Part shown: piece after piece, positions 1 to 9,028 of the stretch
Position numbering within the stretch: the first letter of the stretch is position 1
How the letters are laid out: each line of letters begins with the position of its first letter
Assembly (NCBI GenBank): GCA_937910235.1
Contig: CALENB010000265.1
Coordinates: forward strand, 1 to 39,853
Reading direction: 5' to 3'
Length of the DNA stretch: 39,853 bases
Source of the DNA: an uncultured Myxococcales bacterium
GTDB lineage: Bacteria; Myxococcota_A; UBA9042
Notes under the pieces: generated by a model
What the model saw: the letters and a program-made list of their open reading frames with translations, nothing else
Told to the model about the DNA's origin: nothing
The model's database searches: none
Program-made: the position numbers and the translations under genes

Positions 1-1
1 T

Positions 2-868
2 GACAGCGTGCGCGAGTTGAGCATCAACGTCGCGGCGTCTGTGAGCGCGCTGCCCAAAGGCCAAGTCTTCGTGGGCGAGCTGCCCAGCGAAGTCGAGGTG
101 CGCGTGCGCGGTCGTTGGAGCGGCATTCGCGAGCTGTTGGTCGACCACAGCCGACGTTTGAGCATCGATCTGTCGGCCTACCGGGGCGGTGAGCGCTACG
201 CCTTCGATCTTCGGGACGTGCAGATGCAGCTCGCTACCCGGGACGTCGAGGTGTTGGCCGTTCGGCCGGCGGCGTTGGATGTGCGCCTCGAGCGCCTCGC
301 GCGTCGACTCGTGCCGGTGCAGGTCTCTACGACCGGCGACCCCGCGCAGGGATTCGGGATCGGACCCCAGAGCGTGAAAGTGAACCCGGCGCAGGTGGAG
401 GTCTCTGGGCCGGCCAACACGGTGCGTGGTATTCGGCGGGTGCGTGTCGCGCCGATCGACCTCAGCGGCGCCGACCGCGACCTACGCATCCGGGCCCGCC
501 TGCTCGGGGTCGGCGGTCGCCACGTGAAGCTCTCGATTGAAGAGGTGGACGTTCAGATTCGCTTGGAGGAGCACGAGGTCAGCCGCAAGCTCGCGCACCG
601 GCCGATCGTGCTGCGCGGCTGCCCGGACGGCATCCGCTGCATGCTGACGCCGACGGAGACGACGGTGACGGTGCGAGGCAAAGCCCGGACGGTGCTCGCG
701 TTTGTCGACCACCCGCCCGACAACTTGGTGTTTGCCGACGTCGGGCCCGCGATATCACGCAAACAGCGCGAAGTGCGACTCCAGCTTCCGGCGCTCAAGG
801 GGCTCGCTCTGACCGTCTCGCCCGCGGTTGCAAAGTTCAAGTTGCTAGGTGAGATTCCGGCCGACTAG
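2..868 (+). CDS. YbbR-domain protein, 5' end missing (partial)
   Basis: The frame is open to the left edge, so the true start lies outside; the first usable start seen is GTG at 8. The visible 286 residues are built of repeated beta-rich YbbR-like units: alternating hydrophobic stretches with 'VEVSGPANTVRGIRRV' at about residues 130-145, the typical YbbR 'V.vsGp...v..i..v' signature, and similar weaker units before and after it. YbbR proteins (CdaR in Firmicutes) are usually anchored by one N-terminal membrane helix and often sit next to a diadenylate cyclase gene; that part would be outside the window. The next gene, lysC, starts 36 bases downstream on the same strand and may be co-transcribed. 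No enzymatic motif is visible. The family call rests on pattern recognition, and the link to c-di-AMP is inference only. Confidence 0.75.
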   Translation, partial: DSVRELSINVAASVSALPKGQVFVGELPSEVEVRVRGRWSGIRELLVDHSRRLSIDLSAYRGGERYAFDLRDVQMQLATRDVEVLAVRPAALDVRLERLARRLVPVQVSTTGDPAQGFGIGPQSVKVNPAQVEVSGPANTVRGIRRVRVAPIDLSGADRDLRIRARLLGVGGRHVKLSIEEVDVQIRLEEHEVSRKLAHRPIVLRGCPDGIRCMLTPTETTVTVRGKARTVLAFVDHPPDNLVFADVGPAISRKQREVRLQLPALKGLALTVSPAVAKFKLLGEIPAD

Positions 869-904
869 GCACCGATCGTAAGGATAACGACCCTAAGGAT
901 ACGA

Positions 905-2131
905 ATGGCGACGATCGTTCAGAAGTTTGGTGGCACGTCGGTGGGAACGCCGGAGCGGATTCAACGCGTAGCGGCGCGCGCGGTTCGGGCCCACCGCGCC
1001 GGCAACCGCGTCGTCGTCGTCGTCTCAGCGATGTCGGGTGAGACCAACCGGCTGCTGAGTCTGGCCGGTCAGATCAGCCAAGCGCCGCACCACCGCGAGA
1101 TCGACGTGCTCGTTAGCAGCGGTGAGCAGGTCTCGATCGGTCTGGTCGCGCTGGCCTGTTGTGAGTTGGGCGTCGAAGCGCGCAGTTTCCTCGGCAGTCA
1201 GGTGCGTATCACCACGGACGACGCGCACGGCATGGCGCGGATCCGTGATATCGACGCAGATTCAGTGGTGGCAGCGCTCGATCGCGGCGAAATCGTGGTG
1301 GTCGCGGGCTTTCAGGGCGTCAACGAAGACGGTCAGATCACGACGCTCGGTCGCGGGGGCAGCGATCTGTCGGCGGTGGCGATGGCGGCCGCGCTGAAAG
1401 CCGATGTCTGCGAGATCTACACAGACGTCGACGGGATCTACACGACCGACCCTCGGGTCGTCGCGGACGCCCGTAAGATCGACCGCATCACGTTTCACGA
1501 GATGCTAGAGCTGGCCAGCCTCGGCGCGAAGGTGCTGCAGACGCGCTCAGTCGAATTTGCGATGAAATATGAGGTCCCGCTGCACGTGCGCTCTTCGTTT
1601 GACGAGAGCGAGGGCAGCTGGGTGGTTCCAGAGGAGGAAGGTATGGAAGGGGCTGTCGTTACAGGGGTTGCCTTTGATCGCAACACCGCCAAATTGACCG
1701 TTCTTGGCGTTCCCGACGTCCCCGGCACCGTCGCTGACCTGCTGTTTCCGCTCGGAGAGGCGGGCATCAACGTCGATGTGATCATTCAGAACACCGCGAT
1801 CGATGGCCGCACAGACGTGACATTCACGGTCTCGCAGACCGAGATGGAGCGCGCGGTGGCGTTGGCGCAGGTCGTCGCCAACCGTCTTGGCGCGAGCGGT
1901 ATCGTCGCGGACGCCCATGTCGCCAAGGTCTCCGTTGTGGGCGCGGGCATGCGGTCGGAGGCGGGTGTCGCTGTGGCGATGTTTCGGCATCTGGGTCAGG
2001 CCAACGTCAACATCCAGCTGATCTCGACGAGCGAGATCAAGATCTCGTGCATCATCGACGAGAAGTTCACCGAGCTCGCCGTGCGGGTGTTGCACGAGGC
2101 GTTCCGGCTGCACGAGGCGCCGGCGGCCTAG
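905..2131 (+). CDS. lysC: Aspartate kinase
   Basis: Phosphorylates L-aspartate with ATP, the first cytoplasmic step towards lysine, threonine, methionine and diaminopimelate. The 408-residue protein starts with the amino-acid kinase signature KFGGTS at residues 7-12, has the FQG and GRGGSDLSA nucleotide/substrate loops in the first half, and the [13 protein letters not shown] segment typical of aspartokinases. The last about 140 residues hold two ACT domains, the usual site of feedback inhibition by lysine and/or threonine. Length matches monofunctional aspartokinases (about 400 residues). ATG at 905 follows an AAGGAT ribosome-binding stretch. No homoserine dehydrogenase domain is fused. Its 3' end overlaps the end of the convergent HhH gene by about 65 bases. 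Confidence 0.97.
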   Translation: MATIVQKFGGTSVGTPERIQRVAARAVRAHRAGNRVVVVVSAMSGETNRLLSLAGQISQAPHHREIDVLVSSGEQVSIGLVALACCELGVEARSFLGSQVRITTDDAHGMARIRDIDADSVVAALDRGEIVVVAGFQGVNEDGQITTLGRGGSDLSAVAMAAALKADVCEIYTDVDGIYTTDPRVVADARKIDRITFHEMLELASLGAKVLQTRSVEFAMKYEVPLHVRSSFDESEGSWVVPEEEGMEGAVVTGVAFDRNTAKLTVLGVPDVPGTVADLLFPLGEAGINVDVIIQNTAIDGRTDVTFTVSQTEMERAVALAQVVANRLGASGIVADAHVAKVSVVGAGMRSEAGVAVAMFRHLGQANVNIQLISTSEIKISCIIDEKFTELAVRVLHEAFRLHEAPAA

Positions 2132-2489
2132 CGGCGAGCCGGCCGGCGCTGACACGACGCGCCGGCGACGGACACAACAGCGACGCGAGGTGATGCGCCG
2201 TCACCGGACCAACCCCCGGCGCACGAACAAGCTCCCCTGCGGAGCGGCACGGCCAACGCCCACACCACTGCGCCAGCCGCCGCGCGCTGCGCGCTGAGAC
2301 ACCCGCGGCTTGCCGCCAATCGGCCGGTGCGGCCCGCCGCGGCGTCAGGCAGCCGTCGCGCAGCAGCTGCCTGCCGTGCTGCACGAGCGCTGACCGATCC
2401 ACCGGCTCAGGCGTGACGCCGCCGAGGGCGACGCGGAGAATCCAGGCCGCGCCCACCAGCAACCACCGCGCGCTCACCGCATCACGCAT
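2067..2489 (-). CDS. Small helix-hairpin-helix (ComEA-like) protein
   Basis: A 140-residue frame whose ATG overlaps the end of radC (ATG at 2489, radC stop at 2484-2482), so translational coupling is likely. The N-terminus has a short hydrophobic stretch (about residues 9-23) that could be a signal or membrane anchor. Residues about 86-105 read [19 protein letters not shown], a good helix-hairpin-helix DNA-binding motif (L..xPGVGP..A..L) as in ComEA-type proteins. The C-terminal 30 residues are Ala/Arg/Pro-rich and run into the 3' end of the convergent lysC gene, so the tail is unusual. ComEA proteins bind incoming DNA in the periplasm; whether this one does is inference. It could also be a chance extension of a shorter HhH gene. 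Confidence 0.5.
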   Translation of the reverse strand: MRDAVSARWLLVGAAWILRVALGGVTPEPVDRSALVQHGRQLLRDGCLTPRRAAPADWRQAAGVSARSARRLAQWCGRWPCRSAGELVRAPGVGPVTAHHLASLLCPSPARRVSAGRLAARPPAPRAAGTPRATPARRAR

Positions 2490-3117
2490 CGCCGAACCAC
2501 CCGCCAGCGCGCAGGCTGCGCCAGCCGCCACGGGCCACGACCACGTGATCCACGAGCGGGACGCCACAGATCGTCGCGGCGCGGTCGACGCCGACGGTGA
2601 AACGCACGTCTGCGTCGCTCGGCTCCGGATCGCCCGAGGGGTGATTGTGGACCAACGCCAACCGCGCCGCCCCCAAGGCCAAGGCCGGCCGCAGCACGTC
2701 GGCCGGGGTCGCGTGGACCCCAGCCACGCCACCGCCGATGCGATGCTCACCGAGCAGGCGTTGCCCAGGATCGAGCGCCAAGACCAGCAGCACCTCGGTC
2801 TCCAGCGCGATGAGCGGACCACAATGCTCCGCGAGCCGCGCCGGTCGATCCAACCGCTGGTCCGATGGTGGCGTGGTGATCCAACCCATTCCGAGGTCGA
2901 GCGCCGCCAACAACGTCCTGCGCTCCTGCTCGCTGATCCCGCCAAGCGGCCGCCTCAGGCGTCGCACCAGACCCGCCACACCGCCGCTCCGTTCAAGCAA
3001 GCGCGCGGCGCGCGGGCGCTGCTGGTCACCACCAAGCAGGGTGGCGAGGGCGCCAACCATCCCCTCGCCAAGCTGCGTGTCGACCTTGACCCATTGCCCC
3101 GTCGGATTTGCCTGCAT
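2482..3117 (-). CDS. radC: RadC/JAB-domain (MPN) protein
   Basis: A 211-residue RadC-family protein. The JAMM metal site is intact: H157-x-H159-x7-S167-x2-D170 within HNHPSGDPEPSDAD, plus an upstream Glu at about 107. The N-terminal 80 residues correspond to the RadC helical/HhH-like region but are divergent. ATG at 3117 is chosen because AGGAGG lies five bases upstream; an in-frame ATG at 3171 has no comparable site. Family members are predicted metalloproteases or nucleases of unsettled function, not truly needed for repair; in several bacteria the gene belongs to the competence regulon. It is coupled to the HhH gene downstream. The fold and motif are clear, the role is not. Confidence 0.9.
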   Translation of the reverse strand: MQANPTGQWVKVDTQLGEGMVGALATLLGGDQQRPRAARLLERSGGVAGLVRRLRRPLGGISEQERRTLLAALDLGMGWITTPPSDQRLDRPARLAEHCGPLIALETEVLLVLALDPGQRLLGEHRIGGGVAGVHATPADVLRPALALGAARLALVHNHPSGDPEPSDADVRFTVGVDRAATICGVPLVDHVVVARGGWRSLRAGGWFGDA

Positions 3118-3297
3118 GCCCACCTCCTGTTGCTGGAGGATGGAAGCAAGAGTCGCGCCAACGCCAAACAACGCTGCACGAGCCGAGCCAAGATGCTAGG
3201 TTCACTGCGGTTGTGTTGTTCAAACTTGTGACCGACCGGCGCGATTTGGCCGGAAATGCGGGTCTCGAGACGGTCCCACGCGCGCCGGTAGGACTTG

Positions 3298-3325
3298 TTG
3301 ACCGCACGCCGGGAACCCGCACAAT
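3298..3325 (+). promoter_or_regulatory. Possible sigma-70 promoter for the FG-GAP lipoprotein
   Basis: TTGACC (3298-3303), 16-base spacer, CACAAT (3320-3325), about 55 bases before the ATG at 3380. The -35 matches five of six consensus bases and the -10 four of six. It lies in the 262-base intergenic region between radC and this gene. No transcript data. Confidence 0.3.
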
Positions 3326-3379
3326 GAGCCGTGGTGAGGGCATCAGGGCCACATATGGCCCATGCAAGCGAGGAGAATC

Positions 3380-6300
3380 ATGCACGCCAAGTCGATGAGA
3401 CGCACACAACTTGGGTCGCCGAACCAGACCGTCACGCCGGACGGCGCGCGTGTGCTGCTGGTTCTGACCCTCGTCGGCGCGCTGGCGATCGGCTGCAGCT
3501 CTGGCGATCCGACATCCGGTAACGCCCCCACGTCACCCACGATCACGGTGGACGTGACGACGCCCACGGCGCTCGGCAACACGAGCGGAAACGTGCATTT
3601 CGGCGGCACACTGACCTCGAGCGACCCAACCGTCACGAACCTCACGGTCGAACTCAAAGTGAAGGGCGTCTCCGTCGGCAAAGCCCAGGGCGGCACGTTT
3701 TCGGTCGACGTCGACAGCACCATCAAAGACACCAAAGGCAAGCCGGTCTTCAAGGACGGCAAGGTCTGCATCTCATTTGAAGCGGCGGGCACGCTGGGAG
3801 CCTCAGGGACCAAAACCCACTGCGTGACCTCCGACAACACCGATCCAGTCGTGACGTTTACAGCGCCGGAGGCGGACTCGGTGCACGTCGGATCGGTCGC
3901 GTTATCGGCCGTCGTAGCCGACAAGTACGTCAAGGACATCAACGTGTCGGTGGACGGCCAGCGCGTCATCGGCTTCTGCAATGAGAAGCTCCTCGGCCCA
4001 GACGACAAACCGCTGTGCACGATGGCCAAGTGCAAGGCGCAGTACAGCGATTGCTTGAGCGGCCAGGGCGCGTTCTTCGTCGAGATCAATCGGGCGACAG
4101 CGCCAACCAAGGTCGTGAAGATCGCCATCGAAGCGACGGACATGACGGGCCACACGACCAAGATCGAGCGCAGCGTGACGGTGCTGCGCCCACCGACGTG
4201 GGACGTCGCACACACGTTTGACGACCATCCCAAGCCCCGCATCGGCGAAATCAACGATCTGCTCATCTACGACTTTGACCAGGACACGGTGCTGGACACG
4301 CTGATCGCGACGACGACGGGCGTGTGGTTGATGGCGGGCACCAAGAATCTCACGACCGGCAAGGGGGTGGGCACACTGCAGCCACCGCTGCAGGTGAGCG
4401 GGGCGCCGTTGACGCGATTGGTGTTGGTCGACATTGACGGCGATGGCCTCAAAGACGTGTACGGCACGGGCGCGCTGTCGCTCGATACGCCCGACAAGAG
4501 CGGCGTCGCGGCGTTTCTGACGAAGAAGGGCGGCATCCGGCAAGTTCAGCAGATCCCGCTTGAGGGCAGCGTCAGAGCGATCGCGACGGGGGATATGGAC
4601 CGGAACGGGGTGATGGACGTCGTGGCTGGTGCACAAGAGGACCAGTTCGCGATCCAGATCGTACCCGCGCTGCTGCCCGCGCAGCTGCTGTGCCCGAGCG
4701 CGAAAGACGACAAGCGGCTCTGCAAAGGCGTGACATCCGTCGAGGATCTCGGCCAAGCGACGATCTTCGGGCTGCCCACGGCGTACGCGTTGAGCGGCGG
4801 AATCAGCGCGCTGGTCGTGGCCGATTTCGTGATCACCGGTAAAGAGGTCTACCCCGACATCGCGATTGGACGCGATCAGAGCGCGACCCTGACGGTCTGC
4901 CCGAACAACAAGGGCAAGCTGATGGCCTGCCAGGATGTGCAGAAGAACGAGTTCACCGCCGACATGACCGACCACTCGCTCATGGTGCCTGTCGACTGGA
5001 ACAACGATGGCAAGATGGACCTGATCGTCGCCTCGAAGGGGGCGGGACGGGTGCGCTGGATCGCGAGCTTGGGCAACGGCAAGTTCGAGGCGGACCCCGG
5101 CACCACGCGCCAGCACCTGCTGAGCGACGTGACCTCGCTGAGCGTTGGCCCGGTCGGTCCGGCCGGCAAGGACTATGTCATGATCGCGTATGGCGGTCGC
5201 ACCGTGACGCTGGTGCCGGTTCAACTCGACGACCGCTCCCATATCGACAAGTGTTTTCGCTCGTGGATTCTGGGTGGTTCCATCACCACGGTGCGCCACG
5301 GCGATTTGGACGGCGACGGCGACGTGGAGCTCATCGGTATCGACCGGGCCCCGCATGGGATCGCGGTGGCGCTCGGTACCGGTGATGGCAACTACCACGC
5401 GGCGACGGTGCATCGCGTCTGCGGCTTGAAAAAAGGCGGCTTTCTGTTCGGAGACTTGCCGGTCGCCCACTTCAAGCTGGGCGACGTGAGCGCGGATGGA
5501 AAGCCGGATCTGATGTTGATCTCCAACGCCGTGACGTCGCGGCGCTCGCGCTTGGCCAATCAGTGCCAATCCAAGACCGACAAGAGCCAATACACGCCGC
5601 AGCCAGCGCACGTGGTGCATCTCTACGTCAACGAGGGCAAGAGCCTGGGGGAGGCCGCCCGCGCGGGGGAGTGGGGTCCGTACACGACCGTTGGCCTGCA
5701 AAGCGCGCACGCTGTGAAGGAGAAGGGCGAGGGCACCTGTGGCACCGCGATGGCGGATCTCTCGGGCTTTGAGCTCGGCGAGTTCAACGGCAAGCCGCCG
5801 ATGGACATGGTGCTGTCACGAGAGCAGGACTACACGGTCGGGACGCCGCCAGACGCGGAGGGCGACTGCCCCTTCAAGGAGCAAAACGAGGTCGCCAACC
5901 TGTTTGGCTTGGAGAAGGGCGGCACCGACGAGTCGCCCGGCCCGTTCTGCAAGAACTTCAAGGACGAAGACGACAAGAAAAAAGACCCCCTCTCGAGCGC
6001 CAGGGGCGGCGCACCGCTGGCCCGCGCTTCCGTGGTGACGTTTGTGAACGGCGACCCGAGCAGCCCCTTTGGTCTGTCCGCCAGCAACCGCCCGGACGAC
6101 CCGGTAGAGCTGCGACCCCAGTTCATGTTCGCGGGTGGCCGCAAGCCGATCGCGCTGGTGGTGGGCCACTTCGACGCCGACAATATCGACGATATCGCGA
6201 CGCTGATGAAGCAAGAGAACGACAACAAACAGCTCGACCACCTCGCGCCGCGGGTGCGGATCTTCAGGGGTACGCCGGCGACGGAGGGCGGCATCGTCAA

Positions 6301-7033
6301 GCCGGTGCTCTACTTCCAGCAGGGCACCGATCAGGGCGTGAAATATCAAAACGAGAACGAAAACACCCTGAAGCTGCCCATCGCAGTGGAGAAGCAGGAC
6401 TTCTGGACGTTAGTGAATCCTCAAAACACCAACGGAAAGAAGATCAGCGTCAGCTACCTCATCACGGACGCAAATCCGATGCGGATGCGGAGCGCGCGCT
6501 TCTGCAAGTCCGGACAGTTCGACAGCCTGTTCACCCTGAACAACGTCGACCCCATCAGCAACAACTTCAGCTTCCTTCGGGCCCAGGGCAACTTGGTCGT
6601 CGACAAGGCCACGACGCTGTCAGCCGGCTCAGCGTTGAGCGGGTTCGGAGTCATCGACGCAGACGGCGATAAGTGTACCGACGTGCTCTTCGCCAAGGAC
6701 GGTCAGCTCGCCTTTGCCAAGGGCACGACCACGACGTTTGAGAGCAACCAGTACTTCTTCCCCATCGATTTCAAGAATCTAACCGCGGTCGAGGTCTTCG
6801 ACGTCAACAACGACGGCACGCTGGACATGGTGTTGGTCGATGGCAACAAGAGCGCGGTGAACTTCTACCTCAACGATGGCAAGGGCCACTTCGTCGAAGC
6901 CAAGGCGTCGCTGCCAGTGCTGCCCGACGCGAGCAACTTGCAGCTGGGCGACGTGGACGGCGATGGCTGCAGCGATCTCGCGATCAAGGGCACTTACGGC
7001 GTCGCGATCGTGATGAGCCTGGCGTGTAAGTAG
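3380..7033 (+). CDS. Large FG-GAP/VCBS-repeat lipoprotein
   Basis: A 1217-residue predicted surface lipoprotein. A long N-region precedes a hydrophobic core and a lipobox ending AIGC, with the lipid-modified Cys at residue 39. The start at 3380 is preferred over an in-frame ATG at 3362 because AGGAG lies four bases upstream of it. Roughly residues 50-290 are beta-rich, Ig-like. At least nine FG-GAP/VCBS-type calcium-binding units follow, recognisable as D-x-D/N-x-D/N-G-x2-D: DIDGDGLKDVYG, DMDRNGVMDVV, VDWNNDGKMDLIV, DLDGDGDVELIG, VSADGKPDLM, FDADNIDDIAT, IDADGDKCTDVL, DVNNDGTLDMV and DVDGDGCSDLAI. Such repeats fold as beta-propellers and usually mediate extracellular binding. No catalytic domain is seen. 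Many Cys residues suggest an exported, disulfide-bonded protein. Partner unknown. Confidence 0.85.
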   Translation: MHAKSMRRTQLGSPNQTVTPDGARVLLVLTLVGALAIGCSSGDPTSGNAPTSPTITVDVTTPTALGNTSGNVHFGGTLTSSDPTVTNLTVELKVKGVSVGKAQGGTFSVDVDSTIKDTKGKPVFKDGKVCISFEAAGTLGASGTKTHCVTSDNTDPVVTFTAPEADSVHVGSVALSAVVADKYVKDINVSVDGQRVIGFCNEKLLGPDDKPLCTMAKCKAQYSDCLSGQGAFFVEINRATAPTKVVKIAIEATDMTGHTTKIERSVTVLRPPTWDVAHTFDDHPKPRIGEINDLLIYDFDQDTVLDTLIATTTGVWLMAGTKNLTTGKGVGTLQPPLQVSGAPLTRLVLVDIDGDGLKDVYGTGALSLDTPDKSGVAAFLTKKGGIRQVQQIPLEGSVRAIATGDMDRNGVMDVVAGAQEDQFAIQIVPALLPAQLLCPSAKDDKRLCKGVTSVEDLGQATIFGLPTAYALSGGISALVVADFVITGKEVYPDIAIGRDQSATLTVCPNNKGKLMACQDVQKNEFTADMTDHSLMVPVDWNNDGKMDLIVASKGAGRVRWIASLGNGKFEADPGTTRQHLLSDVTSLSVGPVGPAGKDYVMIAYGGRTVTLVPVQLDDRSHIDKCFRSWILGGSITTVRHGDLDGDGDVELIGIDRAPHGIAVALGTGDGNYHAATVHRVCGLKKGGFLFGDLPVAHFKLGDVSADGKPDLMLISNAVTSRRSRLANQCQSKTDKSQYTPQPAHVVHLYVNEGKSLGEAARAGEWGPYTTVGLQSAHAVKEKGEGTCGTAMADLSGFELGEFNGKPPMDMVLSREQDYTVGTPPDAEGDCPFKEQNEVANLFGLEKGGTDESPGPFCKNFKDEDDKKKDPLSSARGGAPLARASVVTFVNGDPSSPFGLSASNRPDDPVELRPQFMFAGGRKPIALVVGHFDADNIDDIATLMKQENDNKQLDHLAPRVRIFRGTPATEGGIVKPVLYFQQGTDQGVKYQNENENTLKLPIAVEKQDFWTLVNPQNTNGKKISVSYLITDANPMRMRSARFCKSGQFDSLFTLNNVDPISNNFSFLRAQGNLVVDKATTLSAGSALSGFGVIDADGDKCTDVLFAKDGQLAFAKGTTTTFESNQYFFPIDFKNLTAVEVFDVNNDGTLDMVLVDGNKSAVNFYLNDGKGHFVEAKASLPVLPDASNLQLGDVDGDGCSDLAIKGTYGVAIVMSLACK

Positions 7034-7110
7034 GCGCTGAACGCTTGATTTTACGCGGCGGAAGGCCGATCGCCGTGACGACGCGGTGGCAGCAGACAAC
7101 CAAGGCCCGG

Positions 7111-8571
7111 CTACGGCTTCTGGTCGATTTTGGTTTGCGCGCGAAAGGCGTCGATGATGTCAGCGTCGATGTCGACGTACAGCGTGTGTTCATCGGAGAC
7201 GTAGACCAACCCAGGCGCGGATCCCTTGGCTTTGCGGACGTGTCGCGCGTGGGTCCACGTCACCTCGACACGGTCGCCACGCTTGAGACCACTACCCCAG
7301 GCCACCAGCGCGGCGCAGGCGAGCAGCTCCGCGGTTGACGGCAAGTGAGGGCCTGGGTGCCGCAGCAGCAGGTGCGCGCCGGTGCGGCCTCGGACGTGCA
7401 TCCAGATGTCGCGACCGCGGGCGAGGCGCGTCACGAGCTTGTCGTTCGCCACCGCGCTCTTGCCGAGCAGCACCTCAGCGCCGGCCGGCGACCGGTAGCG
7501 CACGATCCCCGTCGGCAGCGCCGTGGGCGGCCGCGTCGGTTTGTCCTGCGGTGCTGTCTGGGCGGCGCGGATGCCGAGCTCGACGGCCCGCTGCGCCAAG
7601 TCAACCGCGTCGGCCTCGGGTGAATCGCAATCGTCCAGCAGCGTCTGCAGGCCATCGTTGCGGGCGCGCGCCGCGACCACACGCGCCTCGATCTCCGCGA
7701 ATCGCCGCGAGAACCCGCGCGCCCGCCGAAAGATCCGCGCCAAATTGGTAGCGGGGGACAGCTCCCGTTTGAGCGCGATCGTGACGGTCTCACCTGGTAG
7801 CCAGGGCACATCCAACGTGATCGTGTCTGCGCCGGACGGCACCTGCGCGAGGCAGATCTTCAGCACCTCGCCCTGGGTTCGCAGCGACTCGGCTTGGCTC
7901 GCGCGCGCTAGGTCACCTTCCAGAGCTTTCACCAGGCGCTGCTCCCGCCGCTGTGCGCCGCGTACAGCCCGCCGCAGCGCGCTGCCCTCCCCCTGCGCCT
8001 CGTGCTGCGCTGCGATGCCCTGAGCGCGGCCCCTCGCCGCCGTCTCGATGGCTGCTGCATCACTAGCCGCCATGGGCGCGACGGCGGCCGCAGCCTTGAC
8101 CCGCGCGCCCAAGCTCGCGTCGGCACGCCCCGGCCACGCCGGCCGACACCGACCACGCGCGTCGACCCAAGCGAGCTGCGGTGGGCTCTTCTCGGGGCCA
8201 CGCCACGGCACGAGCCAAGCCAGGGCGTCGTCACCCCGCGCCCAGCCCAGCGCGACGCCATCGGTCAGGGCGCGCACCTCGCGCAGCCGCTGACCGACGA
8301 GGGTCTTGCGCAAAAACATCGTAAAACTACCCTGCGGCGTACGATTGGGCCGCCGCAGGTCGGTCCGCCAAGCGCCGACCTGACCATCGCGGGCCCACAC
8401 TTCAAGCAGCAACCGACGGGACTCGGGCGGCTGGTCCGGCCGATACAACGCCAGCTGCACCACACCGTCGAGCTCGGGTCCACGCACCTGCTGCACGATG
8501 GCGCCGCGCAAGGTGGCTAGGGCCGCGGCGAGCTGCGTCAGGCGATCAGGCGTCGGCGCGGTAGTGGCCAC
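7111..8571 (-). CDS. NFACT (RqcH/Tae2-like) protein
   Basis: A 486-residue NFACT-family protein, a family that binds obstructed 50S subunits and recruits tRNA for tailing of stalled peptides (bacterial RqcH). The C-terminal NFACT-R domain is clear: DIWMHVRGRTGAHLLLR, then ACAALVAWGS and HVRKAKGSAPGLVYVS. The N-terminal NFACT-N domain is recognisable by FTMFLRKTLVGQRLREV at about residues 83-99; the middle is charged and helical. The family is usually 550-580 residues, so this is short. The conserved Asp-Arg pair of RqcH appears as D104-G105. GTG start at 8571 has GGAGG five bases upstream and lies inside the last codons of moaC (26-base overlap). Family membership is secure; RQC function is inference. 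Confidence 0.85.
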   Translation of the reverse strand: MATTAPTPDRLTQLAAALATLRGAIVQQVRGPELDGVVQLALYRPDQPPESRRLLLEVWARDGQVGAWRTDLRRPNRTPQGSFTMFLRKTLVGQRLREVRALTDGVALGWARGDDALAWLVPWRGPEKSPPQLAWVDARGRCRPAWPGRADASLGARVKAAAAVAPMAASDAAAIETAARGRAQGIAAQHEAQGEGSALRRAVRGAQRREQRLVKALEGDLARASQAESLRTQGEVLKICLAQVPSGADTITLDVPWLPGETVTIALKRELSPATNLARIFRRARGFSRRFAEIEARVVAARARNDGLQTLLDDCDSPEADAVDLAQRAVELGIRAAQTAPQDKPTRPPTALPTGIVRYRSPAGAEVLLGKSAVANDKLVTRLARGRDIWMHVRGRTGAHLLLRHPGPHLPSTAELLACAALVAWGSGLKRGDRVEVTWTHARHVRKAKGSAPGLVYVSDEHTLYVDIDADIIDAFRAQTKIDQKP

Positions 8572-9028
8572 TGCGGCCTCCCCATTTCTCCAGCAGGCGG
8601 AGACCGTCGATCCGAGCGCTGCGGTCGACGGCTTTGATCATGTCGTACAGCGTGAGCGCGGCGACCGACGCGCTCGTCAGCGCCTCCATCTCGACCCCGG
8701 TCCGATCCACCGCTTCGACGCGCGCGACCAGCCGCACACGGTGCGTGGCGGCGTCCGGTTCGGCGTTCAACTCCACCTTGGAGATCCGCAGTGGATGGCA
8801 GAGCGGGATCAGATCGGCGGCGCGCTTGGCCGCTGCGATGCCGGAAATCCGGGCGATCTGCAGCGCGTCGCCCTTTGCGCCGCCGCCCGTCACAACCAGC
8901 GTGAAGGCGTGAGGCGACAGCTGCACCCACGCCTCTGCGATGGCGCCACGTGCCGTCTCGGGCTTGTCACCCACACCGACCATGCGCGCGCGACCGGCAT
9001 CATCCAGATGGGTGAGCCGCTCAGTCAT
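8546..9028 (-). CDS. moaC: Cyclic pyranopterin monophosphate synthase
   Basis: MoaC converts the MoaA product (3',8-cyclo-dihydro-GTP) into cyclic pyranopterin monophosphate in molybdenum-cofactor synthesis. The 160-residue length is typical. Signature segments are all present: LTHLDDAGRARMV at 5-17, AKGDALQIARISGIAAAKR at 51-69, LIPLCHPL at 73-80, GVEMEAL at 111-117, LYDMIKAVD at 127-135 and LLEKWGGRSG at 145-154. The ATG at 9028 lies within the end of fbp (stop at 9023-9021), so the genes are translationally coupled; the 3' end overlaps the NFACT gene. No other moa/moe gene is in the window, so the rest of the pathway must be elsewhere. Confidence 0.97.
   Translation of the reverse strand: MTERLTHLDDAGRARMVGVGDKPETARGAIAEAWVQLSPHAFTLVVTGGGAKGDALQIARISGIAAAKRAADLIPLCHPLRISKVELNAEPDAATHRVRLVARVEAVDRTGVEMEALTSASVAALTLYDMIKAVDRSARIDGLRLLEKWGGRSGHYRADA

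Noticed and set aside
3902-5710. A 602-residue reverse-strand open frame opposite the FG-GAP lipoprotein
   Set aside because: Its composition is His/Arg/Ala-rich with no motif, and it is the mirror of a well-supported gene in high-GC DNA.
7034-7110. Possible terminator between the FG-GAP lipoprotein and the NFACT gene
   Set aside because: Only a 5-bp CGGCG/CGCCG stem with a ten-base loop and no T-run.
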